Shown: positions 6,660 through 13,239, numbered from the stretch's first letter. The stretch: 13,739 nucleotides of DNA from a bacterium (GCA_023129655.1 JAGMBN010000022.1:1-13739), one strand, 5' to 3'. Numbers and translations are program-made. The notes: generated from the sequence alone by a model not told the origin.

Positions 6660-6941
6660 ATGAGTAAAATATGGGTAAACAAAACAAATTCCCTTAAAGA
6701 CGCAGAAAAGTTTGACAATGACTATTATTTCAATATGACTGCCTCAAAAAGGTTGGAGACAATGCAGCTATTAAGAGCAATATTACACAAAAAAAGTCAA
6801 TATCGTCTATGGCGATATATAATCAACAACTTTCGCAACTCTACACACAAAAAATTCATGGATACATTCGAGGTCTGTATTAAGAATAGGTCGGACAAGA
6901 GTATCAGGAGGCTGGAAAGGACACTCGTAATCTTGATGTAG
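6660..6941 (+). pseudogene. Small hypothetical gene, conserved-looking N-terminus then probable decay
   Basis: Ninety-three codons open with MSKIWVNKTNSLKDAEKFDN and continue DYYFNMTASKRLETMQLLR. From memory these first 39 residues resemble a family of small conserved proteins of unknown function (IWVNK, then FD.DYY, then RLE..Q.LR). After about position 6776 the translation no longer looks like that family. It reads as Lys/Asn-rich, low-order sequence, and the end overlaps a broken fragment in another frame (from about 6893). I infer a truncated or rearranged gene joined to unrelated sequence, but a genuine short protein cannot be excluded. It begins 18 bp after argH. No function can be assigned. 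Confidence 0.45.
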
Positions 6942-7138
6942 GTTGTTATAATTATGTTTTTTCAGATGATAATTAGTCCGAAGAAATATGTGAGATATTA
7001 CATCAAAAATATGGATGGTCAATTGAGGAGCTTAAAACCAATTGGTATTCTTGGACAAGTGGCAGTTCAAAAGCTCGCTCTGTGCTCGGATACAGACCGC
7101 AGGTAAATGTTTTGGATTGGTTAAGAGATAAAATCTAA
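6893..7138 (+). pseudogene. C-terminal remnant resembling an NAD-dependent sugar-nucleotide epimerase, with internal stop
   Basis: One reading frame runs from about 6893 to a TAA at 7136-7138 with a single TAG at 6974-6976. Two more stops, at 6881 and 6887, close it upstream. The part before the TAG reads ...KDTRNLDVGCYNYVFSDDN. The part after reads SEEICEILHQKYGWSIEELK, then SGSSKARSVLGYRPQVNVLD, then WLRDKI. The S-KA-LGY-P pattern near a C-terminus, followed by a short Trp/Leu helix, is typical of extended short-chain dehydrogenase/epimerase proteins. There is no start codon context, no Rossmann N-terminus and no catalytic YxxxK. It is a dead fragment if the family call is right; the call rests on about 80 residues. 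Confidence 0.5.
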
Positions 7139-7247
7139 GCTACTCTCCATAAACGTAAGACCTCAGTAAAGCACGTCATTATATCTCTTCTTCCCGAGGG
7201 TGGGTCATGATATTCCTGTTCATTTCCAGAAAGTTAGAAAGTCTTAC

Positions 7248-7276
7248 TTGACATATTTTACCACTTGTGCTACTTT
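7248..7276 (+). promoter_or_regulatory. Promoter of the AbrB-RelE-type toxin-antitoxin operon
   Basis: A perfect -35 TTGACA (7248-7253) and a 17-bp spacer are followed by TACTTT (7271-7276). The spacer ends in TGC, giving an extended -10 (TGn) that may compensate for the weak hexamer. The antitoxin ATG follows at 7299. The 109 bases between the remnant gene and this promoter (7139-7247) show no gene or clear structure. Confidence 0.6.
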
Positions 7277-7283
7277 ATTTTTC

Positions 7284-7290
7284 AGGAGGT
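7284..7290 (+). promoter_or_regulatory. Strong ribosome-binding site of the antitoxin gene
   Basis: AGGAGGT lies 8 nt before the ATG at 7299. It is one of the two strongest Shine-Dalgarno sequences in the window, which fits the need to make antitoxin in excess of toxin. Confidence 0.85.
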
Positions 7291-7298
7291 GAAAGAAC

Positions 7299-7562
7299 AT
7301 GATTCTTGCTAAGTTAAAGGCGAAAAACCAGATTACACTGCCTAAGAAAATAATCAACTGTTTTAAGTTCAGAAAGGACGAGCTCTTTCAGGTAGAAGCA
7401 GAAGATAATTATATTAAGCTTATTCCTGTAGAGATTGAAGCTCGCTATAGTCCGGGAGAGCTTGAAAGCATCGATAACATAGTGAAGCAGGAGAAGTCTA
7501 AGTCAAAGACACTTAATGCCGGCAAAAAATTTGCTAACTATATTGCTAAAATTACACAATGA
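7299..7562 (+). CDS. AbrB/MazE/SpoVT-type antitoxin
   Basis: An 87-residue protein whose first ~45 residues form a swapped-hairpin AbrB-like DNA-binding domain: LAKLKAKNQITLPKKIINCF, then FRKDELFQVEAEDNYIKLIP. The K-NQITLPK-I core is the family signature. The Lys/Ser-rich tail (about 48-87) should be the disordered toxin-binding part. Its ATG has a strong AGGAGGT and a promoter just upstream. The stop overlaps the start of the toxin gene by 4 bp (ATGA, 7559-7562). By analogy it neutralises the downstream RelE-like protein and represses its own promoter. Antitoxin identity is inferred from domain plus arrangement. Confidence 0.85.
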   Translation: MILAKLKAKNQITLPKKIINCFKFRKDELFQVEAEDNYIKLIPVEIEARYSPGELESIDNIVKQEKSKSKTLNAGKKFANYIAKITQ

Positions 7563-7846
7563 AGTTAATTAAAGTATTACCCTCTTTTGAGCGTTCAGTA
7601 AAAAGACTAAATTTCGAAGATAAAAAAAGATTGGCTAAGAGTTTAGAATTATTTAATAATTTTCTTTTGACTGCTCAAATTCCCTCTGGCTTATGTTTAA
7701 AAAAGATAGACAAAGATAAGTATGAATTTAGGGTTGATATTCGACTTCGGGTAATTGTGAAACAAGAAAAAGATACGTTTTATTTGGTATTAGCAGGTAG
7801 CCATGATAAAATCAGGCAGTATCTACGACGATTCAGAAATAAATAA
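7559..7846 (+). CDS. RelE/ParE-superfamily toxin
   Basis: A 95-residue basic protein with the RelE/ParE pattern: LPSFERSVKRLNFEDKKRLA at the N-terminus, a central CLKKIDKDKYEFRVDIRLRV, and a C-terminal LVLAGSHDKIRQYLRR with the common G-HD motif. Such toxins are usually ribosome-dependent mRNA interferases (RelE type) or gyrase poisons (ParE type); sequence alone does not settle which. Arg and Lys residues in the central and last strands are the likely functional ones. The start overlaps the antitoxin stop (ATGA), so translation is coupled and antitoxin comes first. The isochorismatase gene follows at 18 bp and may be read through from this operon. Confidence 0.82.
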   Translation: MKLIKVLPSFERSVKRLNFEDKKRLAKSLELFNNFLLTAQIPSGLCLKKIDKDKYEFRVDIRLRVIVKQEKDTFYLVLAGSHDKIRQYLRRFRNK

Positions 7847-7864
7847 GAGACATATTTGCGACAA

Positions 7865-8410
7865 ATGAAAATTTTTTCCGTACAAGACAGTATACTTATT
7901 GTTGTTGATATTCAGGAAAGGATTATTTCTAAAATATCCAACAAGCAGACCGTTATTAGAAATATTGTTACATTAATAAAATCTGCCAGAATACTTAATA
8001 TCCCGATTATAGTAACCGAACAATATCCAAAGGGATTAGGCTCAACCATTCCTGAAATAAAAGATTTAATAATTCCATGGCAGCCAATAGACAAGATATG
8101 TTTTAGCTGTTTTGGCAATAACGATTTTTCAAGAAAACTGAAAGAGGGAAAAAGAGACAACTTAATATTGTGCGGTATAGAATCCCACGTTTGCATAACA
8201 CAAACAGCATTAGACGGACTAAAATCAAACTATTCTGTTTTCTTTATTAAAGACGCTATATCATCCAGAACTATAAACAATAGAGAAACCGGTTTTGAGA
8301 GAATGGCTCAAGCCGGCGCAATTCCCGTTTCTACAGAGATGGCAGTGTTTGAATTATTAAGAGAAGCAGGAACAGACAAATTTAAACAAATAGCTAGTAT
8401 GATAAGGTAA
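7865..8410 (+). CDS. Isochorismatase-family cysteine hydrolase
   Basis: About 181 residues of the isochorismatase-like alpha/beta hydrolase fold. The family catalytic triad is readable: Asp15 in ILIVVDIQERI, Lys77 in PIDKICFSCF and Cys110 in LCGIESHVC, with the Gly-Ile-Glu turn before the cysteine. PIIVTEQYPKGLG (48-60) and the terminal STEMAVFELLREAGTDKFK also fit. Members hydrolyse isochorismate, nicotinamide, N-carbamoyl compounds and others. This shorter, YcaC-like form has no assignable substrate, and no siderophore or NAD-salvage genes lie nearby. The start is probably the ATG at 7865; a TTG nine bases upstream (7856) is possible. Only a weak AGAGA precedes it. The Na/Pi transporter begins 25 bp downstream. 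Confidence 0.9.
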   Translation: MKIFSVQDSILIVVDIQERIISKISNKQTVIRNIVTLIKSARILNIPIIVTEQYPKGLGSTIPEIKDLIIPWQPIDKICFSCFGNNDFSRKLKEGKRDNLILCGIESHVCITQTALDGLKSNYSVFFIKDAISSRTINNRETGFERMAQAGAIPVSTEMAVFELLREAGTDKFKQIASMIR

Positions 8411-8435
8411 AGCAACAAAGAATTCTGATTAAGTA

Positions 8436-10064
8436 ATGATAAAAGACATAATTTTCGGCACAGTTGGTGGGCTCGGGTTGTTTCTCTATGGCATTCACAT
8501 AATGAGTGACGCTCTCCAGAAAGCAGCTGGAGATAAGATGAGAAAAATACTGGGCATAATAACAAATAAGGCTTTTTTCGGCTTACTGGCCGGCGCGGGA
8601 ATTACCAGTATTATTCAGTCAAGCAGCGCAACAACAGTTATGGTAATAGGGTTTGTTAATGCAGGCCTTATGACATTAAAACAGGCTGTTGGCGTTATAT
8701 TCGGAGCGAATATAGGCACAACTATTACTGCCCAGCTTATTGCTTTTAAAATAACTCATTATGTGCTTCCTATTATTGGAATAGGATTTGCATTACAGTT
8801 TTTCTCTAAGAAGCGCGCGCAAAAACAAATTGGTGTGGTTATATTAGGATTCGGTCTCCTGCTTCTTGGTTTAAGCATTATGACAGATACTGTGCGGTTC
8901 TTGCGCGGCAGTCAAGCTGTAAAAGATATTTTTGTTAATTTCAGCAGCACACCTATTTTGGGAGTGCTTGCCGGGATGATTGTAACTGTGGTTGTTCAGA
9001 GCAGTAGCGCAACAGTTGGCATTACCATGGCGCTTGGCATGGGAGGGCTTATTGATATAAACGCAGCGATTCCATTATTGCTTGGAGATAATATTGGAAC
9101 GTGCGTAACCGGGATGTTGGCAAGCATTGGAACAAACGTTGGCGCGCGGCGCGCTGCTGTAGCTCATGTCCTGTTTAATGTAATCGGGACAGCGATAGTT
9201 TTAATGCTTTTACCTGTATATAAAACCCTGATTATCCACACAGCAGGCAGTATTGGAAGACAGATTGCCAATGCGCATACCCTATTTAATGTTATTAATG
9301 CTCTATTGTTTTTGCCTTTTACAGGGGCATATGCCAGATTAATAGAGAAGATTGTGCCGGGGAAGGACAGCTCTCTTGATTATGCGCCAAAATTTCTGGA
9401 ACCGCACCTGTTGAATACTCCGTCCATAGCAATAGAGCAGGCGCGAAAAGAGCTTGTGAGAATGACTGAGATGGTTAAGACAATGGTTGATAAAGCAATG
9501 GATGGGTTCTTCAAAAAGGATATTGATATGATGCATGATGCTATAAAAAAAGAAGACGCTGTTGACAATCTGCAGAGTTCAATAACCCATTATCTTGTTG
9601 AGCTTTCTGAAAAGAGCTTGAGTTCGGAGATGGCAGAAAAGATACCAGCGCTTCTTCATTCAGTTAATGATATAGAACGCGTAGGGGACATCACTGAAAA
9701 CCTCGTAGAACTTGGAGAAAGAGCGATTGAGAAAAAACTTCTGTTCAGTGATAAAGCAATTAAGGAATTAAGAGAGATGTATTCACAAGTTACAGCAATG
9801 CTGGAGGACACAATCAAGGCGCTGGAGTTAAATGATGTTGCAATCGCCCGCAAGGTCTGGGGCAGGGAAAAAAAGATAAATGAATTAACAGAGACATTTG
9901 GAAATAATCATACATCCAGATTGAGAAATAGAGCATGCAATATAGTTTCAGGAATTGTTTTTCTTGATCTTCTGAGCAACTTTGAAAAGATAGGCGATCA
10001 TCTGAACAATGTTGCAGACGCTGTTATTGGCGGTCTTCAGTGGGATAGCAGCACCCCTAGATAA
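8436..10064 (+). CDS. Na/Pi cotransporter family protein with C-terminal PhoU-like domain
   Basis: A 542-residue inner-membrane protein of the Na+/phosphate symporter (PNaS, NptA-like) family. The N-terminal ~305 residues hold about eight hydrophobic segments in two inverted repeats. Each repeat carries the hallmark motif: IIQSSSATT (about 59-67) with GANIGTT (90-96), and VVQSSSAT (186-193) with GDNIGT (217-222). After PGKDSSLDY the rest (about 330-542) is soluble and helical. It looks like a PhoU-type domain with repeated acidic E/D-rich helices such as LHSVNDIERVGDITENLVEL and LSNFEKIGDHLNNVADAV. It probably imports or exports phosphate, with the PhoU part as regulator. No pho regulator genes are close by. 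Its last 8 bp overlap the end of gatC on the other strand. Confidence 0.93.
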   Translation: MIKDIIFGTVGGLGLFLYGIHIMSDALQKAAGDKMRKILGIITNKAFFGLLAGAGITSIIQSSSATTVMVIGFVNAGLMTLKQAVGVIFGANIGTTITAQLIAFKITHYVLPIIGIGFALQFFSKKRAQKQIGVVILGFGLLLLGLSIMTDTVRFLRGSQAVKDIFVNFSSTPILGVLAGMIVTVVVQSSSATVGITMALGMGGLIDINAAIPLLLGDNIGTCVTGMLASIGTNVGARRAAVAHVLFNVIGTAIVLMLLPVYKTLIIHTAGSIGRQIANAHTLFNVINALLFLPFTGAYARLIEKIVPGKDSSLDYAPKFLEPHLLNTPSIAIEQARKELVRMTEMVKTMVDKAMDGFFKKDIDMMHDAIKKEDAVDNLQSSITHYLVELSEKSLSSEMAEKIPALLHSVNDIERVGDITENLVELGERAIEKKLLFSDKAIKELREMYSQVTAMLEDTIKALELNDVAIARKVWGREKKINELTETFGNNHTSRLRNRACNIVSGIVFLDLLSNFEKIGDHLNNVADAVIGGLQWDSSTPR

Positions 10065-10344
10065 CTTTAGGTACTCTGAAGAAATTATCTTTTTTATCAG
10101 GTGCATTCTGAAGGGCATTGTCAACTGGGATGGAAGGCGTTACAGAATCTTCTCTGAACACGTTCTGCATTTCTACTACATGAGACGTAGGCTTTATATG
10201 AGTTGTGTCAAGCTGGTTAAGTTTGTCCATGTATCCGAGGATTTTGTTTAACTGTTCAGCATGCGCTTCTTTTTCTGTTTCTGATAATTTCAATCTTGCA
10301 AGTTTTGCTGCATACTCAACGTCTTTTTTTGATATCTTTGGCAT
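10057..10344 (-). CDS. gatC: Asp-tRNA(Asn)/Glu-tRNA(Gln) amidotransferase subunit C
   Basis: A 95-residue GatC, the small subunit that clamps GatA to GatB in the amidotransferase that converts misacylated Glu-tRNA(Gln) and Asp-tRNA(Asn). Family marks are the start ISKKDVEYAAKLARLKLSE, the helix QLNKILGYMDKLNQLDT, HIKPTSHVVEMQNVFREDSV, and the usual closing FFRVPKVI. Its ATG lies 2 bp after the stop of the HNH gene, so the two form an operon with coupled translation. gatA and gatB are not adjacent: downstream the gene runs tail-to-tail into the phosphate transporter, overlapping it by 8 bp with no room for a terminator. The presence of gatC implies indirect tRNA amidation in this organism. Confidence 0.95.
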   Translation of the reverse strand: MPKISKKDVEYAAKLARLKLSETEKEAHAEQLNKILGYMDKLNQLDTTHIKPTSHVVEMQNVFREDSVTPSIPVDNALQNAPDKKDNFFRVPKVI

Positions 10345-10346
10345 AA

Positions 10347-10961
10347 TTATTTATCCTCATCGCTTTCAAGCTCTGTGTTCCAATATGCTGTGTCAATAAA
10401 ATGCCTCCAGCTTTCATGATGCATAGTTTTTATATTAAAGTGCGCAAGATACTGCCACCTGGGTTCTTTTGGAGCCTGAATCAGTTTCATTCCAGCCTGG
10501 TGCGGAGTTCTTCCTCCTTTGTGGAGATTGCAGTTCATGCAGGAACAAACTACATTTGTCCACACGCTTTTCCCTCCAAGCACTTTAGGAATTATATGGT
10601 CTATATTGAGTTCTGCGATATCAAACTTTTGGCCGCAATACTGACATATGTTTTTGTCCCTTTGGTGAATATTTTTTCTATTGAATTTTATAGATGAGCG
10701 AGGCAGTTTATCGTAGAGCAGCAGAAGTATGACTTTTGGAATTCTTATTGTAAAGGAAATGGTGCGAACAACCTCTTCTCGCTTTTCAAAAGCGGCTGAC
10801 AGATCCTTCCAATCTTCAAAATTAAAGGCGCTGAACTTTCCCTCTTCAACATCAATTACCTGAGCCTGGCCTGTATAAAGCAAAGAGAAAGCTCTCCTTG
10901 CCGTACATATGTTTACAGCCTGCCACAATCTGTTTAATACCAGTACGTTTGCATCTAACAT
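10347..10961 (-). CDS. HNH endonuclease-family protein
   Basis: A 204-residue protein. The N-terminal part (1-70) has VLVLNRLWQAVNICTARRAF and LLYTGQAQVID. From memory this wording is shared by a widespread conserved group of bacterial HNH proteins of unknown role. The HNH core covers about 100-150. Two CxxC zinc knuckles (Cys106/Cys109 and Cys141/Cys144) bracket IDHIIPKVLGG with Asp121-His122, Asn136 and Asn145, the beta-beta-alpha-metal arrangement. The tail contains EPRWQYLAHFN. It is preceded by AGGTG six to seven bases before the ATG and by a good promoter, and it is cotranscribed with gatC. Nothing resembling an intein, group I intron or restriction system surrounds it, so it is probably a resident nuclease, possibly for repair or defence. 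Confidence 0.88.
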   Translation of the reverse strand: MLDANVLVLNRLWQAVNICTARRAFSLLYTGQAQVIDVEEGKFSAFNFEDWKDLSAAFEKREEVVRTISFTIRIPKVILLLLYDKLPRSSIKFNRKNIHQRDKNICQYCGQKFDIAELNIDHIIPKVLGGKSVWTNVVCSCMNCNLHKGGRTPHQAGMKLIQAPKEPRWQYLAHFNIKTMHHESWRHFIDTAYWNTELESDEDK

Positions 10962-10986
10962 TTTTCACACCTATATATTTTAAATT

Positions 10987-11015
10987 ATTATACCTTATGA
11001 TGAGAAAATTGACAA
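10987..11015 (-). promoter_or_regulatory. Promoter for HNH-gatC (divergent, shared -35)
   Basis: Read on the - strand: TTGTCA (11015-11010), a 17-bp spacer, then a perfect TATAAT (10992-10987). The predicted start at about 10980 leaves a ~19-nt leader containing the AGGTG ribosome-binding site of the HNH gene. Confidence 0.75.
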
Positions 11016-11038
11016 ATGCATAGAAAAAGTATTAAAAT
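11009..11038 (+). promoter_or_regulatory. Promoter for the PP2C-Flp pilus operon (divergent, shared -35)
   Basis: A perfect TTGACA (11009-11014) and an 18-bp spacer are followed by TAAAAT (11033-11038). Transcription should begin near 11044-11047. That falls almost on the first in-frame ATG (11047), so either the message is leaderless from there or translation starts at 11074. Confidence 0.7.
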
Positions 11039-11073
11039 TAATTAGTATGGTAGACACAGGACTAAAATTAGAG

Positions 11074-11844
11074 ATGAAGTTCAGAGCATATGGCTTATCA
11101 GATTTAGGCAGGGTGCGCAAGCTGAATGAGGATAGTTTTCTGGTCAGTGATGATCTGAAGCTTTATCTTGTAGCTGACGGCATGGGTGGGCATGCGGCAG
11201 GCGATGTGGCAAGCCGCAAATCTATTGAATTAATAAAGGCCTTTATTGAACGCACAGCCAAAGACAATGATATTACATGGCCATTTGAGATGAACCCGGA
11301 ACTAGCGCCAGAGGCTAATAAGCTCATTGCAGCAGTGCAGATAGCTAATAAGAAAATATATGAGATGTCATTTTCTAACCCTGAACTTAAAGGAATGGGA
11401 ACAACTATAGCAGGGTTATTCATTGCTGAGGCAAAAGTGTATATTGTGCATGTAGGCGACAGCAGGGTGTATTTAATGAGAAACGGAAGGCTGAAGCAGA
11501 TTACAGAGGATCATTCATGGGTTAATGAGCAAGTTAAAGAGAATGTAATAACAGAGGATGAGGCTAAACAGCATCGCTGGAAGAATGTTATTACACGAGC
11601 TCTGGGCAGCGAGAAAGAAGTTAAAGTAGATCTTCAGGAGAAGGATATTGTTTCTGGGGATATTTTTCTCATATGCTCTGATGGGCTGAGCGGCATGGTA
11701 GAAAGAAAGACGATGGAGGATATTATAAAAAAACATATAAATAACCTATCAGAAGCAGCAGAAGAAATGATAGACTATGCTAATAAAGCCGGAGGGGTTG
11801 ATAATATTACAGTTATTTTGATAGGAGCTCAAGGTAGTAATTAA
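11074..11844 (+). CDS. PP2C-type (Stp1/PrpC-like) Ser/Thr protein phosphatase
   Basis: A metal-dependent PPM/PP2C phosphatase of about 256 residues. Motifs in order are GLSDLGRVRKLNEDSF at the N-terminus, VADGMGGHAAGDVAS (metal-binding Asp and Gly), GMGTTIAGL, HVGDSRVYLMRNGRLKQIT followed by DHSW, ICSDGLSGM, and VDNITVILI at the end. All metal-binding aspartates are present, so it should be active. It removes phosphate from Ser/Thr residues placed by Hanks-type kinases, though no kinase gene lies in the window. Start: the ATG at 11074 matches the family N-terminus (MKFRAYGLSD) and has AGGA 12 bases upstream. An in-frame ATG at 11047 would add nine residues but has no ribosome-binding site. 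The stop overlaps the next ATG (TAATG), coupling it to a pilin gene. Confidence 0.93.
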   Translation: MKFRAYGLSDLGRVRKLNEDSFLVSDDLKLYLVADGMGGHAAGDVASRKSIELIKAFIERTAKDNDITWPFEMNPELAPEANKLIAAVQIANKKIYEMSFSNPELKGMGTTIAGLFIAEAKVYIVHVGDSRVYLMRNGRLKQITEDHSWVNEQVKENVITEDEAKQHRWKNVITRALGSEKEVKVDLQEKDIVSGDIFLICSDGLSGMVERKTMEDIIKKHINNLSEAAEEMIDYANKAGGVDNITVILIGAQGSN

Positions 11845-12023
11845 TGATTGTACAGAGTTTTAAAAACTTGTTTTTGGAGGAAAAAGGACAGGCAATGACA
11901 GAGTATGTTCTTGTAACAGTAATAGCTGTTCTTTGCCTGGCAAGTTGTTTTACAATGTTCCAAAAGGCTCTAAAAGCTTATTACACACGAATTGCAAATC
12001 TTATTAGTTTACCTATTCCATAA
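11844..12023 (+). CDS. Flp/Fap-type IVb prepilin (first copy, 59 aa)
   Basis: A short gene of 59 codons. The product starts MIVQSFKNLFLEEKG and continues QAMTEYVLVTVIAVLCLASC. This matches the Flp pilin rule: a short charged leader, cleavage after Gly15, then a mature protein with Glu at +5 and Tyr at +6 followed by a ~20-residue hydrophobic helix. The short polar tail ends LISLPIP. Two cysteines inside the hydrophobic helix (31 and 35) are unusual and absent from the second copy. Its ATG overlaps the stop codon of the phosphatase (TAATG), and an AAGGT lies nine bases upstream within that gene. It is probably a structural or minor pilin exported by the Tad machinery. Confidence 0.85.
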   Translation: MIVQSFKNLFLEEKGQAMTEYVLVTVIAVLCLASCFTMFQKALKAYYTRIANLISLPIP

Positions 12024-12033
12024 ATGAATGAAA

Positions 12034-12040
12034 GGGGGTG
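12034..12040 (+). promoter_or_regulatory. Strong ribosome-binding site of the second Flp gene
   Basis: GGGGGTG lies five bases before the ATG at 12046. It supports that start over the in-frame ATG at 12028, which lies upstream of the site itself. A strong site fits an abundantly made major pilin. Confidence 0.8.
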
Positions 12041-12045
12041 ACAAA

Positions 12046-12228
12046 ATGAAGAAGCTTAAAAACTTGATGAGAGGGATTATATCCGGGGAAGAAGGTCAGG
12101 GCATGACAGAATATATTCTGATAGTGGTATTAGTAGCCATTGCCGCTATAGTGGCGTTTCAGACCTTTAGAAAAAAATTATCAGCAAAAGTTGAAAAAGC
12201 AGCTGATGATTTAGAAGCAGCCAAGTAA
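12046..12228 (+). CDS. flp: Flp-type IVb major prepilin (second copy, 60 aa)
   Basis: A 60-residue Flp prepilin. A basic leader, MKKLKNLMRGIISGEEG, is followed by QGMTEYILIVVLVAIAAIVA. The cut after Gly17 leaves Glu at +5 and Tyr at +6, the Flp motif. One hydrophobic helix follows, then a Lys/Ala/Glu-rich amphipathic tail (KKLSAKVEKAADDLEAAK) typical of pilus-forming subunits. With its better ribosome-binding site and canonical tail, this is the likelier major pilin, while the upstream copy may be a variant. It should be processed by the A24 peptidase encoded next and assembled in the inner membrane by Tad proteins not in this window. Confidence 0.92.
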   Translation: MKKLKNLMRGIISGEEGQGMTEYILIVVLVAIAAIVAFQTFRKKLSAKVEKAADDLEAAK

Positions 12229-12236
12229 TTATTCGG

Positions 12237-12737
12237 ATGGCATTAGACATATTACTAATATTGCTTTTGGTAATATCGCTAACGACGGATTTGATTACGC
12301 ATAAGATATATAATTGCGTGACTTTTTCTGCTGTAGCAGTAGGGCTGTTGCTTAATATTTTGAATCATGGTGCTAGCGGCTTGACAGGTAGTATGCTGGG
12401 GCTTGCTATTGGTTTTTCTATTTTTGCCATAGTTTTTGCTTTTGGCGGAGTAGGCGGCGGCGATGTTAAGTTGATGGCGGCTGTTGGAGCTATTGGAGGG
12501 TATCCGTTTATATTGAATGCTTGTTTTTATGGGATCCTGACAGGCGGAATAATGGCAATAGCTGTAATGGTGTGGAAAGGGACGTTCTGGAGAGGGCTGA
12601 AGAATATTTTTTACCTTAGTTTTAGTTTTGTTATGCCTGGGTTAAAAACAGAAGCTTTGAAGCTGTCTAACAGTGAAAAGATCCCTTATGGAGCGGCTTT
12701 GAGTGTGGGGACATTTGTTGCCTGGATTTTTAGATGA
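12237..12737 (+). CDS. cpaA: A24-family prepilin peptidase (TadV/CpaA type)
   Basis: A 166-residue integral membrane aspartic protease that removes the leader of Flp and TadE-type prepilins. The two catalytic aspartates are visible: Asp18 in SLTTDLITHKIYN and Asp76 in the GxGD motif VGGGDVKLM. About six hydrophobic segments are present. The N-terminal cysteine-rich methylase domain of the larger PilD enzymes is missing, which is normal for TadV/CpaA. It starts 8 bp after the second flp stop and overlaps the next gene by 4 bp (ATGA), so it is an operon member. Its substrates are probably the four pilin-like proteins around it. Confidence 0.93.
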   Translation: MALDILLILLLVISLTTDLITHKIYNCVTFSAVAVGLLLNILNHGASGLTGSMLGLAIGFSIFAIVFAFGGVGGGDVKLMAAVGAIGGYPFILNACFYGILTGGIMAIAVMVWKGTFWRGLKNIFYLSFSFVMPGLKTEALKLSNSEKIPYGAALSVGTFVAWIFR

Positions 12738-13234
12738 AAAAACACTTTAGGCGTATAAATAGCAGAGGGCAATCAATGATTGAATTTGTCATTGTTATGC
12801 CTGTTTTGATTCTCTTTGCAATGGCTATTATGCAGTTAGCTTTGATAGCAACTGCCAACATAATGACTAATTATGCCGCGTTCTCAGCAGCGCGTTCCTA
12901 TTCTGTGCATAAGGATAAAGACACAGCAAAGCGCGCTGCCAGCATTGCGCTGATACCTATTTCCCATCAATCTTCGGGAGGAGTTCTGGATTTGGCAATT
13001 TCTGCAATTCTTGAGAATATCCCAATTCCTGAATGGGCAAATGACCTGATAGCAACAGGCCGCAGGTACTTATATGCACAAAACAATACTGACATCAGTC
13101 ATTTAGGCAGTAAAACTACTGTTAGATATAACTTTCAGCTGGATATGCCCATGGTTGGTAGAATAATTGGTGTTCGGGACGGCGATAGATATTATCTTCC
13201 AGTTACTCAAAGCTGTAATATAAATGTGGAATAA
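12734..13234 (+). CDS. tadE: TadE-like pseudopilin
   Basis: A 166-residue protein with the TadE N-terminus. A basic leader, MKKHFRRINSRG, is cut after Gly12, followed by QSMIEFVIVMPVLILFAMAI, with Glu at +5 of the mature protein and a single hydrophobic helix. The periplasmic part contains YAAFSAARSYSVHKD, a stretch commonly seen in this family. The rest is mixed alpha/beta with one Cys near the end (SCNINVE). TadE/TadF proteins are minor pseudopilins needed for Flp pilus assembly. The start overlaps the peptidase stop (ATGA). Confidence 0.88.
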   Translation: MKKHFRRINSRGQSMIEFVIVMPVLILFAMAIMQLALIATANIMTNYAAFSAARSYSVHKDKDTAKRAASIALIPISHQSSGGVLDLAISAILENIPIPEWANDLIATGRRYLYAQNNTDISHLGSKTTVRYNFQLDMPMVGRIIGVRDGDRYYLPVTQSCNINVE

Positions 13235-13239
13235 TTAAG

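Noticed and set aside
10009..10251. Open frame on the + strand across the transporter end and gatC
   Set aside because: Lies opposite clearly conserved gatC codons and has no start context or recognisable domain; likewise 10401-10697 opposite the HNH gene.
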